Positions 42,877 to 51,758 of a stretch of 64,000 nucleotides of DNA are shown one piece after another. The stretch comes from Streptomyces sp. WAC05374 (GTDB lineage: Bacteria; Actinomycetota; Actinomycetes; Streptomycetales; Streptomycetaceae), in assembly GCF_004353505.1 (NCBI RefSeq), contig NZ_SMNQ01000017.1:62001-126000 (forward strand), given 5' to 3'. The number at the start of each line of letters is the position of its first letter. Position 1 is the first letter of the stretch. Made by a program: the position numbers and the translations under genes. The notes under the pieces are model-generated. The model saw only the letters and a program-made list of their open reading frames with translations. It did not search any database and was not told the DNA's origin.

Positions 42877-42966
42877 GATTTTCGCAGTGGAAGCCGGGCC
42901 TCCCCGGAGGCCCGTTCGTCACGAAATCCGTGGCAAGACTTCCTCCTGTGGAAAGGAAGCCGAACT

Positions 42967-43200
42967 ATGAAGTGCAAGAAGGCTGCGGTAGCCGTCGCCG
43001 GTGTTGTCATGGCGCTGGGTGCGGCCGCGCCTGCTATGGCCGACGCGGACGCCGACGGTGCCGCCGTGGGTTCGCCGGGCGTTCTGTCCGGCAACGTCGT
43101 CCAGGTTCCGGTGCACGTGCCGATCAACGTGTGCGGCAACACCATCAACATCATCGCGCTGCTGAACCCGGCTTTCGGGAACGTCTGCATCAACAAGTGA
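42967..43200 (+). CDS. Short chaplin
   Basis: A 77-residue secreted short chaplin. The signal peptide (MKCKKAAVAVAGVVMALGAA, cleavage after PAMA) precedes one chaplin domain: SPGVLSGNVVQVPVHVPINV, the first conserved Cys in CGNTINIIALLNPAFG and a second Cys four residues from the end (NVCINK). Short chaplins self-assemble into amyloid fibrils that make aerial structures hydrophobic. A GGAAAGGAAG lies upstream of ATG 42967. Confidence 0.95.
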   Translation: MKCKKAAVAVAGVVMALGAAAPAMADADADGAAVGSPGVLSGNVVQVPVHVPINVCGNTINIIALLNPAFGNVCINK

Positions 43201-43227
43201 CGCGACATCAGGCCACGGCCGCGTGAC

Positions 43228-43260
43228 AGCCGGTCCCGGAGCGCTCCGGGACCGGCTTTT
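43228..43260 (+). terminator. Terminator after the first chaplin
   Basis: A perfect 15-bp inverted repeat (43228-43242 with 43243-43257) with TTTT at its end, 28 nt after the stop codon. Confidence 0.85.
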
Positions 43261-43409
43261 CCGTGTCCGGCTGCCCCAAGCGGGCGATGAAATTCACCAA
43301 CGGCCTACTGAGCGGCGGGACCGCGATCCCGATCGGCCCATTAAGAATACTTTTGCTCCCGAGTGACTGAGCGACAGGCGGCATGCCGACGCCCGGCGAA
43401 GGAGCGGAC

Positions 43410-44933
43410 ATGGGTCACCGGAGAGCGAAGACGAAGGGCACACGACGGGGGGTGCTCACCGCCGGGCTGCTGAGCCTGGTCACGGCCGGCGCGGTCCTGT
43501 CCGCCCCGGCCGGTCACGCGTCCGCACCGGCGGCCCTGCGGCCTCCCGGCGGGGACGCGGTGGCGGCTCCAACTGCGGAGGCGGCCCGCGAGACCCGGGG
43601 CCCCGGCCCGGAGGGCGACCGCGACACCGGTGCCCAGGCACCCGCCGCCGGTACGGGTACGGGGGCCACCGCGGGTACGGCCGCCCCCGCCGCGGCCGGG
43701 ACCGATACGGGCACCGGGCCGGGGACGGGGGCGGGCCTGGAGCGTGCGGAGGCCGCCCCGGGCACGGGCGCGGGCGACGCCCCTTCAGACACGGGCACCG
43801 GCACCGGCACCGCGATGGGGGCCTACCTGGACTACGGGCCGCGCGGCATCCACCGCATGGCCGGGCTGCGCAAGTGGCTGGGCGGCACCGACCTCCGGGT
43901 GGGGCACACCTACCTGCCCGGCGACGTGTGGACCAACATCGAGGGCCGCCCCGGGTTCCTGGAGCACTGGGCGCGGTGGCGGCAGGAGCGGAAGGACCGG
44001 CTGTTCGTCCTGAACGTGCCCATGCTGGAGCGCAACGAGAGCCACCTGCCCGACCCCGTCGTACGGCAGTTGCTGCGGCTGGGCGCCGACGGGCGGTTCG
44101 ACCGGCACTTCCGGGCCCTGGCCGAGCGCCTGGTGGGGCTCGGCGCGCCGGACACCGTCGTCGTCCTCGGCTGGGAGATGAACGGCATCACGTACTCGCA
44201 CCGCTGCGGCCCCGACCCGGAGGCGTGGAAGGCGTACTGGAAGCGGATCGTCACGGCCATGCGCGCGGTGCCGGGCCAGCGGTTCCGCTTCGACTTCGCG
44301 CCCAATCGCGGGCAGGACGCCATCCCGTGGACCGCGTGCTACCCCGGTGACGACGTCGTCGACATCATCGGCATGGACTCCTACGACCAGCCTCCGGGCG
44401 AGAGCTTCGACGAGCAGGTGAACCAGCCCTACGGGCTCCGGCACCACGTGGAGTTCGCCGCCGCGCACGGCAAGCCGATCTCGTACCCGGAGTGGGGACT
44501 GTTCCGCAACGGCGACAACCCCGAGTACATGCGGGGCATGCTGAAGTGGATCGAGCGGCACAAACCGCTGTACCACACCATCACCGACTACTGCCCGCAC
44601 GGTGTCTGGCAGTGCGACGAGAACCCGAAGTCCTCCGAGGTGTTCCGCACGATGCTCTCCGGCAAGGGCGGCCCCACGCAGCCGCAACCGGAGCAGCCGG
44701 AGGAGCCGGAGGAGCCCGGAGATCCCGAGCTGCCGGAAGAGCCGGAGGAGCCGCAGGAGCCCGAGCTGCCCGACGAGCCGGAGGACCCCGAGGAGGAGCC
44801 CGAGGAGCCGGGACAGGCGGGCCGGCCCGGCCAGGCCGGCTGCACGCCGCTGGACCTCGGCGACTGGGTCGAGCGGTGGCTCGGCCGCAAGCTGTGCGTC
44901 CGGTTCGAGTGGCGCCGCCACCTCGGCTCCTGA
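43410..44933 (+). CDS. Secreted glycoside hydrolase, GH26-like
   Basis: A 507-residue secreted protein. A Tat/Sec-type signal region (RRGVLTAGLLSLVTAGAVLS) is followed by a 100-residue Gly/Thr/Ala linker. The catalytic domain (about 135-420) resembles GH26 mannanase-type hydrolases, with the probable acid/base Glu in VLGWEMNG and the nucleophile Glu in ISYPEWGLF. Next come about 13 Glu-Pro-rich EEPEEP units and a C-terminal tail with two cysteines (GCTPLDLGDWV...LCVRFEW). GAAGGAG lies upstream of ATG 43410. It probably trims or releases the polysaccharide made by the adjacent operon; that is inference. Confidence 0.85.
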   Translation: MGHRRAKTKGTRRGVLTAGLLSLVTAGAVLSAPAGHASAPAALRPPGGDAVAAPTAEAARETRGPGPEGDRDTGAQAPAAGTGTGATAGTAAPAAAGTDTGTGPGTGAGLERAEAAPGTGAGDAPSDTGTGTGTAMGAYLDYGPRGIHRMAGLRKWLGGTDLRVGHTYLPGDVWTNIEGRPGFLEHWARWRQERKDRLFVLNVPMLERNESHLPDPVVRQLLRLGADGRFDRHFRALAERLVGLGAPDTVVVLGWEMNGITYSHRCGPDPEAWKAYWKRIVTAMRAVPGQRFRFDFAPNRGQDAIPWTACYPGDDVVDIIGMDSYDQPPGESFDEQVNQPYGLRHHVEFAAAHGKPISYPEWGLFRNGDNPEYMRGMLKWIERHKPLYHTITDYCPHGVWQCDENPKSSEVFRTMLSGKGGPTQPQPEQPEEPEEPGDPELPEEPEEPQEPELPDEPEDPEEEPEEPGQAGRPGQAGCTPLDLGDWVERWLGRKLCVRFEWRRHLGS

Positions 44934-44942
44934 ACGCCACCT

Positions 44943-44976
44943 CGGCTCCCGAGCCGCCCCGCCGGCTCCCGAGCCG
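44943..44976. repeat. Paired palindromes between GH26 and EPS operon ends
   Basis: The palindrome CGGCTCCCGAGCCG occurs twice (44943-44956 and 44963-44976) in the 63-bp gap between two convergent transcripts, with related GGCTCCTGA units around it. It may act as a bidirectional terminator. Confidence 0.55.
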
Positions 44977-44996
44977 CCCGGCTCCTGAGCGCCCCG

Positions 44997-46094
44997 TCAG
45001 CTCCTGAGCCGCCGCACCCACGCCCGGTCGCGCAGCCGGTCCGCCGCCCAGCGGCGGCCGGCCGCCGACCCGGCCAGGAGCAGCAGGAGCGGCGCGGTGC
45101 GGCGCCGGGCCAGCAGCAGCCGCTGGTTGACGACCGGTTCGGGGCGCCAGTGGCTCTTGTAGGGCTCCCGGCCGCGCAGCAGGCTCAGCGTGGCGCGGCC
45201 GCTGGCGCTGCTCTCCCGGGCGCCGTTGCGCAGCAGCAGGGTCGCCACGTCCACCTTGTGGGCGCGCAGCACCGGGTCGGCCCCGTACAGGTACCCGCCG
45301 GACAGCAGCGGTGACATCAGCGTCAGGTCCGCCGCGACCACGTCACCGCCCAGGCGGAACTCCGTCACCATCGCGTCGCCCGACTCCACCATCGACCGCA
45401 CCGCCCGCTGCAGGTGCTCGGCGAACCGCGGCCGCAGGTGCTCGGGCGTCACCCCGCGGTCCGCCCACTGCCGGTGGTGCAGGTCCAGCAGCCGTCGCAG
45501 GGCGTGCGGCACCTCGGTGGCGGGCACCACGTGCTCCTCGATGCCCAGCTTGTCGAGCCGGCGCAGCTTGGAGCGGGCTCGCTGCGCGCGGGACGACGGC
45601 AGGCGGCCCACCAGGTCGTCGATGGGCGCGGCGGGCAGCTCCATGCAGACCGAGTCGGGCAGGCGGTGGCGCGGGCCGCGCCAGCACGCGTAGAGCCGCT
45701 GGGCGGCGGCCTCGGCCCGTACCTCCCGCAGGTCGATCACGGCGGTACGGGCCAGCCGGCCGAGCGCCCGGGCCAGCGCCAAGGCCGCCTCGCCGGCGTG
45801 CGCGTCGTCGACGAGCACGTCGGAGAAGTCCGTGATGGCGCCGCCCAGGTGGGTCAGCACCGGCACCGGGCCCCGCACCAGCCGCAGGGGCGCCGCCGCG
45901 ACGAGCGCCCCGTCGCGGCGGACGAGCACCACGCGCAGGGCGCCGGGGACGCCGTACGACACCCACCAGGAGTGCAGCCAGGAGTGGGACTGGAACGGGG
46001 TGGCCGTGGCACACCGCCGGTACAGGCCCGCCCAGTCCGCCGCGAGCCGCCCGAACGCCTCGCCGTCCCGGCAGACCGTCACCTCCCACGTCAT
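44997..46094 (-). CDS. GNAT-fold acyltransferase (CelD/FemAB-like), last gene of EPS operon
   Basis: A 365-residue protein of the GNAT_acetyltransf_6 / CelD group, which includes FemAB-like enzymes that modify polysaccharides or peptidoglycan. Typical sequence is TPFQSHSWLHSWWVSYG at the N-terminus and a C-terminal acyltransferase half with LSGGYLYGADPVLRAHKVDVATLL split over strands. ATG 46094 overlaps the preceding stop (ATGA). It may decorate the exopolysaccharide with acyl or aminoacyl groups. Confidence 0.85.
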   Translation of the reverse strand: MTWEVTVCRDGEAFGRLAADWAGLYRRCATATPFQSHSWLHSWWVSYGVPGALRVVLVRRDGALVAAAPLRLVRGPVPVLTHLGGAITDFSDVLVDDAHAGEAALALARALGRLARTAVIDLREVRAEAAAQRLYACWRGPRHRLPDSVCMELPAAPIDDLVGRLPSSRAQRARSKLRRLDKLGIEEHVVPATEVPHALRRLLDLHHRQWADRGVTPEHLRPRFAEHLQRAVRSMVESGDAMVTEFRLGGDVVAADLTLMSPLLSGGYLYGADPVLRAHKVDVATLLLRNGARESSASGRATLSLLRGREPYKSHWRPEPVVNQRLLLARRRTAPLLLLLAGSAAGRRWAADRLRDRAWVRRLRS

Positions 46095-46753
46095 ACGAGG
46101 GCCTCCGCCTGCGCGGCGGGCTGTGCGCCCGGGCCGGGGACTGAGCCGTACCGCGCCCGGCGCCGCCCGTACCGGGGCCGCACCAGCAGGGCGAGCCCGC
46201 CGAGCAGCCCGCCCGCGCAGCCGCCGACGAGCGCGGACAGCGACGCCGACGGCGAGACCGGGCCGGTCGGCGTGGCCGCCCGGGTGAACTGGAGGACCTT
46301 CACCCCGGTGCTGCCCTCGGTGTGGGAGCCCTTCTGCACGAGGGCCCTGGCGACGCTGTCGGCCATCCCCGCCGCCGCGGCGGCTTCCGGCGCGCGGGCC
46401 GTGATGGCGATCATCGGCGCGTCCGGCGAGGTCACGGCCCGGACGCTCGCGCGCAGGGTGCTCGCCGGCACGCCCGCCGCGACCGGGGCGTCGCCGACGA
46501 CCGCGATGTCGGTGGCCACCCGCCCGTACGCCTGGGCCAGGCCCATCGCCCCGGCCGGGTCGGACTTCGCGGACGGGACGACGATGACGTAACTGGTCGC
46601 CGCGTACTCGGGCGTGGCCAGCAGCCCGTACGCGCCGCCGGTGAGGACGCCCAGCAGCGCGGCCGCCGGGACCAGCCACCGGCGGCGGGTGCGCCTGAGC
46701 CGGGTGAGCCAGCCGATCGCACGGCGTACGGCAAGGGACTGGGTGGTGGTCAT
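46091..46753 (-). CDS. Chain-length determinant / Wzz-like protein
   Basis: A 220-residue protein with two membrane segments (about 28-48 and 180-200) and an extracytoplasmic loop, the layout of Wzz/polysaccharide co-polymerases. The N-terminal TPEYAATSYVIV segment is typical. There is no cytoplasmic tyrosine kinase domain. It probably sets polymer length. The start overlaps the preceding stop by 4 nt. Confidence 0.82.
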   Translation of the reverse strand: MTTTQSLAVRRAIGWLTRLRRTRRRWLVPAAALLGVLTGGAYGLLATPEYAATSYVIVVPSAKSDPAGAMGLAQAYGRVATDIAVVGDAPVAAGVPASTLRASVRAVTSPDAPMIAITARAPEAAAAAGMADSVARALVQKGSHTEGSTGVKVLQFTRAATPTGPVSPSASLSALVGGCAGGLLGGLALLVRPRYGRRRARYGSVPGPGAQPAAQAEALV

Positions 46754-47835
46754 CGACAACTCACTTCGTCGTAGAGGGACATCAACTGCCGGGCGCTGCG
46801 CGCGATGTCGTAGCGGTGGACGGCGGCGGGGACCGGGAGCCGCTCGCGGGTGTCCGGCTCCAGCGCGGCGACCACGTCCGCGACCGTCCCGCCGATCCGG
46901 CGCGCCCCGGGGGCCTCCCCGGGTGGCAGGTCGTCGAGCGCGGGGCAGGCCACGTACCGCACGGGCAGCCCGGCGGCCAGCGCCTCGACGATCGCGAGCC
47001 CGAACGCCTCGTCGGCGGAGGTGGAGACGAACAGGTCCATGGCGGACAGCAGCCCCGGCAGGCCGTGCGCCGGCACCCCGCCCGCCCACACCACCCGGTC
47101 CGCCACCCCGCACTCCCGGGCGAGCCGTTCCAGTCGCTCCCGCTCCTCCCCCTCCCCCACCAGCAGCAGCCGCGCACCGGGCACCGCCGCCACCGCCCGG
47201 ATCAGCGTGCCGAACCGCTTGCCGGGCGCCAGCCGCCCCACCCCGCCGACGACGTACGCGCCGGGCGGGAGCCCCAGTCGCTCCCGCACCGCCCGCCGCG
47301 CCCGCGGGTCGTACGCGAAGCGCTCCACGTCGATGCCGTTCGGGACGACCCGGATGCGCCCCGGGCGCACGCCCCAGTCGGCCAGGCGCCGCGCCACCGT
47401 GTCGGAGACGGCCACCGTCGACGTGCCGAGCCGCTCACTGGCCAGGTACAGGGCGCGGGCGCCCCGGCTCAGGCGCCGCCCCTCGATCTGGGCGGCGCCC
47501 AGCGAGTGTTCGGTGGCGACGACCGCCCGTACGCCCGCCAGCTTGGCGGCGAGCCGCCCGTACACGCACGCCCGGTACAGGTGCGTGTGGACGACGTCGA
47601 AGGCGCCGTGCCGGATGAGCCGGGTGAGGCGGGGCAGCGCGGACAGGTCACGGTTGCCGCGCATGCCCAGGTGCGCGACCGGCACCCCGGCGGCGCGCAG
47701 CGCGTCGGCGACCGGGCCGGGGTTGGTGAGCGTGACGACACTGCTGCGGACCCCGCTCATGTGCGGGAGCAGCAGGGACAGTTGCTGCTCGGCGCCGCCG
47801 ATGCCGAGCCCGGTGATGACGTGCAGGACCTTCAT
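46750..47835 (-). CDS. Glycosyltransferase family 4
   Basis: A 361-residue retaining GT-B glycosyltransferase. The N-terminal domain begins MKVLHVITGLGIGGAEQQL, and the C-terminal GT4 domain has VVPNGIDVERF, GVGRLAPGKRF and the E-x7-E segment SADEAFGLAIVEALAAGLPV. It would add a sugar to the lipid-linked repeat unit. Its donor is unknown. ATG 47835 overlaps the deacetylase stop. Confidence 0.92.
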   Translation of the reverse strand: MKVLHVITGLGIGGAEQQLSLLLPHMSGVRSSVVTLTNPGPVADALRAAGVPVAHLGMRGNRDLSALPRLTRLIRHGAFDVVHTHLYRACVYGRLAAKLAGVRAVVATEHSLGAAQIEGRRLSRGARALYLASERLGTSTVAVSDTVARRLADWGVRPGRIRVVPNGIDVERFAYDPRARRAVRERLGLPPGAYVVGGVGRLAPGKRFGTLIRAVAAVPGARLLLVGEGEERERLERLARECGVADRVVWAGGVPAHGLPGLLSAMDLFVSTSADEAFGLAIVEALAAGLPVRYVACPALDDLPPGEAPGARRIGGTVADVVAALEPDTRERLPVPAAVHRYDIARSARQLMSLYDEVSCR

Positions 47836-48566
47836 GAGACGCCCATCGCGACCGGGGCGCGCCGGACCGCGTGCAGCTTGCGTTTGGCGTGCAGCCGCCA
47901 CGCCGTGTCGTTCTGGCCGATGTGCACCCGGGGCAGGGCGAAGACCCCGTTCACGGGTCCGGGGTCGATGGCGGCGGCGTACCCGTACCCCGCCTCCCGT
48001 ACGGCCCGGACGGCGCGTCGGTCGACGTGGCCGTACGGGTAGCAGAACCCGTCCGGCGCCGTTCCCGTGATCGCGCGCAGCGCCTCCCGGCTGCCGGCCG
48101 TCTCCTCGCGCAGTACGTGGTCGGGGGCGTCCGGCAGCGAGACGTGCAGCAGTCCGTGCGAGGCGACCTCCATGCCGGCGGCGGCGCAGCGGCGGACGCC
48201 GTCCTCGGTGAGCAGCGCCTTGCGCGGGCCGAGCGCGTCCCAGGTGTTGTCGCCGCCGAGCCGCCCGGGGAGGACGAAGACGGTGGCCGTGCACTCGTGG
48301 CGGCGCAGCAGGGGCACGGCGTTGTCCAGGAAGTCGGCGTACCCGTCGTCGAAGGTGAGGCCGACCAGTCCGCGCGTGTCGCCGTGGCGGGCCGCGTACA
48401 GCAGCAACTGCCGCACGCCGACGCCGCGCAGGCCGTGGTCGCGCAGCCAGCGGAGCTGTTTGTCGAGGCGGGCGGGCGAGACGGTGACGTGGTACGGATC
48501 GTCGTCCGTGGTGTCGTCGATCGAGTGGTACATCGCCACCCAGAGGGGGATTCTCGGCTGGTTCAT
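47832..48566 (-). CDS. Polysaccharide deacetylase (NodB/CE4 family)
   Basis: A 244-residue CE4 deacetylase. Motif 1 is LTFDDGYADF with the catalytic Asp and a metal-ligand Asp, motif 2 is EVASHGLLHVSL (two His ligands), and FCYPYGHVDRRA is motif 3-like. No signal peptide is evident. The family removes N- or O-acetyl groups from chitin, peptidoglycan or poly-GlcNAc, so the polymer may contain partly deacetylated amino sugars. Confidence 0.9.
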   Translation of the reverse strand: MNQPRIPLWVAMYHSIDDTTDDDPYHVTVSPARLDKQLRWLRDHGLRGVGVRQLLLYAARHGDTRGLVGLTFDDGYADFLDNAVPLLRRHECTATVFVLPGRLGGDNTWDALGPRKALLTEDGVRRCAAAGMEVASHGLLHVSLPDAPDHVLREETAGSREALRAITGTAPDGFCYPYGHVDRRAVRAVREAGYGYAAAIDPGPVNGVFALPRVHIGQNDTAWRLHAKRKLHAVRRAPVAMGVS

Positions 48567-50167
48567 GAGCGGGCCTTCGCACGGCGACGGAACGGATGGG
48601 CGGAGCGGACGAGGGTGGGGACCACCGGGGCGCGCAGCAGGCAGGCGGTGGCGGTGAAGGCGGCCGTGACCGCGGCGCAGGCGAGCGGCACGGCGAGCGG
48701 CGGCGGTCCGGCCGCGCACCACCACCCGGCGCCGGTGGCGACGGCCGCGGCGGCCGTGAGGCGGGCCAGTCCCAGGGCCAGGCGCCGGGCGTCGAGCGGG
48801 ACGCTCTGGCGGCGTACCCCGGCCAGGAGGAGGGCGGCGGAGAGGGTGATGCCGAGCGCGTTGGCGGCGGCGATGCCGGCGGCGCCCCACGGGCCCGCCC
48901 ACGCCTGGCCGGCGGCGGCGGTCACGGCGATGCCGCCGAGCATGACGACGGCCGGGTACCACAGGGGCCGGGAGGCGGAGAAGTAGCAGCGCACGAGGGC
49001 GCCGACGAGCGTCTGGCCGAGCAGCCCGAGGGCGTACACCCGCATGACGGCGGCCGTGGCGGCGGTGTCCGCCGCGTCGAACGCGCCGCGCTGGAAGAGC
49101 AGCGCCACGATCTGGGGCGCGGCCGCCACGACGGTCGCGGCGCCCGTCAGGACGATCACGCCCGCGAGCAGCAGGTCGCGCTCGGCCCGCCGCCGCGCCG
49201 TGTCCGGGTCGCCCGCCGCCAGCGCCCGCGCGACGACCGGGAAGCTGACCGTGCAGAGCATCAGCGAGAGCACCATGGGCAGTTGGGCGACCTTCTGCGC
49301 GTAGTTGAGGTGCGAGATCGCCCCGGCGGGCAGGGGTGCGGCCAGGAAGCGCTCGACCAGGACCTGCGACTGGCGGCACACCGCGAACACGATCACCGGC
49401 GCGACCGCGGCCAGTACGAGCCGGGGCGCGGCCGCGGAGCCGGCGCGGACCACCGCGGCGGGCGTGCGCAGTCGCCGCCACAGGACCGGTGCCTGGACCA
49501 GCACCATCAGCGCGCCGCCCGCCGCGACCCCGGCCGCCGCCGCGCGCACGCCCCACTCCCCCGGGTCCAGGACGAGGACGGCGGTGATGATGCCGGTGTT
49601 GTACGCGGCGTAGATCGCGGCGGGCGCGAGGAACCGGCCGTGGGCGCGCAGCGCGGCGCTGCAGTACCCGGCCAGCGCGAAGGTGAGCAGGCAGGTGGCG
49701 GTCCACCGGGTGCAGTCGACGGCGAGCCGGTGCTCCAGCAGCCCGGGGGCGAGCACGCCGACCAGCCAGGGCGCGGTCAGCACGAGGAGCCCGGTGGCCG
49801 CGCTCATGCCGAGCACCGTCCGGGGGAGGGTGGCCCTGACCAGGGCGTGGACGGGGTCGTCGGGGCCGCCCGTCCGGCGGGCGAGGGCGGCGGCGAAGGC
49901 GGGGACGAGGACCAGGGCCATGCCGTCCTCGATCAGCAGGGTGGCCGCGAATTCCGGGACGGTCCAGGCGACGAGGAAGGCGTCCGTGCCGGTACCCGCG
50001 CCGAACGTGTGGGCCAGCAACTGGTCCCGGACCAGCCCGAGCAGGGCGCCCAGCGCCGTGAGGGCCGCCGTGAGCGCCGCCGCCCGTGCGAGGAGGCGCC
50101 CGGACGGCGCCCACGCCGGCTCCGCGGGCCGCGGGGGCGCCGCGACCGGTTGCGGGGCGTCAGCCAT
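48563..50167 (-). CDS. MurJ/MviN-family lipid-linked oligosaccharide flippase
   Basis: A 534-residue polytopic membrane protein of the MOP superfamily, with DQLLAHTFGAGTGTDAFLVAWTVPEF, the MurJ-type DAF motif, near the N-terminus and about 13-14 hydrophobic segments. In this operon it most likely flips the undecaprenyl-linked repeat unit rather than lipid II, although MurJ homology is clear. ATG 50167 overlaps the ligase stop by 8 nt. Confidence 0.88.
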   Translation of the reverse strand: MADAPQPVAAPPRPAEPAWAPSGRLLARAAALTAALTALGALLGLVRDQLLAHTFGAGTGTDAFLVAWTVPEFAATLLIEDGMALVLVPAFAAALARRTGGPDDPVHALVRATLPRTVLGMSAATGLLVLTAPWLVGVLAPGLLEHRLAVDCTRWTATCLLTFALAGYCSAALRAHGRFLAPAAIYAAYNTGIITAVLVLDPGEWGVRAAAAGVAAGGALMVLVQAPVLWRRLRTPAAVVRAGSAAAPRLVLAAVAPVIVFAVCRQSQVLVERFLAAPLPAGAISHLNYAQKVAQLPMVLSLMLCTVSFPVVARALAAGDPDTARRRAERDLLLAGVIVLTGAATVVAAAPQIVALLFQRGAFDAADTAATAAVMRVYALGLLGQTLVGALVRCYFSASRPLWYPAVVMLGGIAVTAAAGQAWAGPWGAAGIAAANALGITLSAALLLAGVRRQSVPLDARRLALGLARLTAAAAVATGAGWWCAAGPPPLAVPLACAAVTAAFTATACLLRAPVVPTLVRSAHPFRRRAKARS

Positions 50168-51758
50168 GCGGACCTCCGCCCCGGGCGCGGGCGGGTGCGG
50201 GGGTGCGGGCTGGGGGCTGGGCTTGGGCCGGGGCGGGTGCGGGGGTGCGGGCTGGGGCTTGGGCCGGGGCTGGGGCGGGGGCCGGGGCTTGGGCAGGGGC
50301 TGGGGCCGGGGCTTGGGCCGGGGCGGGGGCCGGGGCGGGGGCGGGGGCCGGGGCTGGGGGCGGCGTGCCGCGCGGGCGGCGAGGGGCCGCGCCTGCCGGG
50401 ACGAGCCCGGCGGCCGGCACGGGCGGCAGACCCGCGGGGACGCCCGCCGCGCCCCCTGCCGCCCATCCCGCCGGGACGTCCACCGGCAGCCCCGCCGGTG
50501 CCAGGGCCCACCAGGCCGTGAGGCCCAGGGCGAGGGCGGTCAGGACGGTGGCCGGGCCGCCGATGTCCGCGTACACGAAGTCGACGAGCTGCCACACCAG
50601 CAGGCCCACCGCGACCAGCCCGCAGGCCGGCACCGCGCCGGCCCGGCGGGCGTCCAGCAGGCGCCGCAGGCCGCACACGAGCAGCGCGAGCCAGCTTCCC
50701 GCGACCGTCAGCAGGCCCACCAGCCCCTGCTCGCCCAGCACCAGCAGGTACATGTTGTGCGGCGACAGCAGGGGCCGGCGTTCGAAGCCCCGGCCGGCGC
50801 CCGCCGTGTCGCTGCCCGACGACAGGGCCAGCGAGGCGTGGCTGTCCCGGTGGTCGGGGAAGCCCTTGAGCCCGACGCCCGTGAGCGGCTCCGCGCGCCA
50901 CATCCCGGCCGCCGCGGCCCACATGGTGTACCGGTCGGTGACCGAACGGTCCGGGGTGGCCGTGACCTGCGAGATGCTCGCGACCCGCTCCTGGACCAGG
51001 TGCGAGCCGACGCCCAGCCCGGCCACCAGCACCACGCCCAGCGCTCCCGCCGCCAGCCCCACCCGCAGGGCACGCCGGACCCCGGTCAGCACCAGCAGCA
51101 GCCCGCACGCCACCACCGTCGCGATCCAGGCGCCCCTGCTGAACGACACCACCAGCGGCACCAGCAGCAGCCCGCCGCAGGCCAGGGCCCAGGCCGCCGT
51201 ACGGCGCCGCCCCGGTGAACCGAGCGCGATCCCGGCCGCCGCGACGATCCCGTACGCGACGACGGTCGCCATGCCCATCACGTCGGTGGGCCCGAACGTC
51301 CCCACCGCGCGGACGTCCTCGCCCATGTACGAGGCGCCCGTACCGGTCGCGTACTGCACGACCCCCACCGCCCCCTGCGCCAGCGCGAGGCCGATCAGAG
51401 CCCAGGCGACCACGGCGAAGTCCCGCCGGTCCCGCACCAGCAGCACCACGGCCGCGGGTACGAGGACGAACACCTGGAGGTACCGGGCGACGCCCGGCAG
51501 GCTCCCCGCCGGGTCGTGGGAGGTGACCGCCGCGGTGCAGACGCCCAGCACGGGCAGGCCCAGCACGACGGCCGCCGTCCGCGACAGCGGCCGCGCCCGG
51601 TCACGTGCCACGCGTACGGCGCAGAAGGCGACCAGCACGGCCGACGCCGCGTCGGCCACCGTGCCGGTGCCCTCGGCCCCGTCCGGCGGCGGGACGAGCA
51701 GCAGGGCGGTGACCGCGAGCACGGGCAGCACCGGCGTCCACCGGGTGAGCAGCGGCAT
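50160..51758 (-). CDS. O-antigen ligase / polymerase-like membrane protein with Pro-Ala tail
   Basis: A 532-residue protein. Residues 1-430 hold about 11 membrane segments and the Wzy/WaaL-type loop with GVGLKGFPDHRDSHASLALS and PHNMYLLVLGEQGLVG, typical of O-antigen ligase family proteins. The C-terminal ~100 residues are almost entirely Pro and Ala with QAP units, a cytoplasmic or wall-spanning spacer. It probably polymerises or transfers the glycan. The start overlaps the sugar transferase stop (TGATG). Confidence 0.86.
   Translation of the reverse strand: MPLLTRWTPVLPVLAVTALLLVPPPDGAEGTGTVADAASAVLVAFCAVRVARDRARPLSRTAAVVLGLPVLGVCTAAVTSHDPAGSLPGVARYLQVFVLVPAAVVLLVRDRRDFAVVAWALIGLALAQGAVGVVQYATGTGASYMGEDVRAVGTFGPTDVMGMATVVAYGIVAAAGIALGSPGRRRTAAWALACGGLLLVPLVVSFSRGAWIATVVACGLLLVLTGVRRALRVGLAAGALGVVLVAGLGVGSHLVQERVASISQVTATPDRSVTDRYTMWAAAAGMWRAEPLTGVGLKGFPDHRDSHASLALSSGSDTAGAGRGFERRPLLSPHNMYLLVLGEQGLVGLLTVAGSWLALLVCGLRRLLDARRAGAVPACGLVAVGLLVWQLVDFVYADIGGPATVLTALALGLTAWWALAPAGLPVDVPAGWAAGGAAGVPAGLPPVPAAGLVPAGAAPRRPRGTPPPAPAPAPAPAPAPAQAPAPAPAQAPAPAPAPAQAPARTPAPAPAQAQPPARTPAPARARGGGPHG

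Noticed and set aside
48563..50167. Calling this the housekeeping murJ
   Set aside because: The gene lies inside an EPS operon with coupled glycosyltransferases; the essential lipid II flippase is normally elsewhere in Streptomyces chromosomes.
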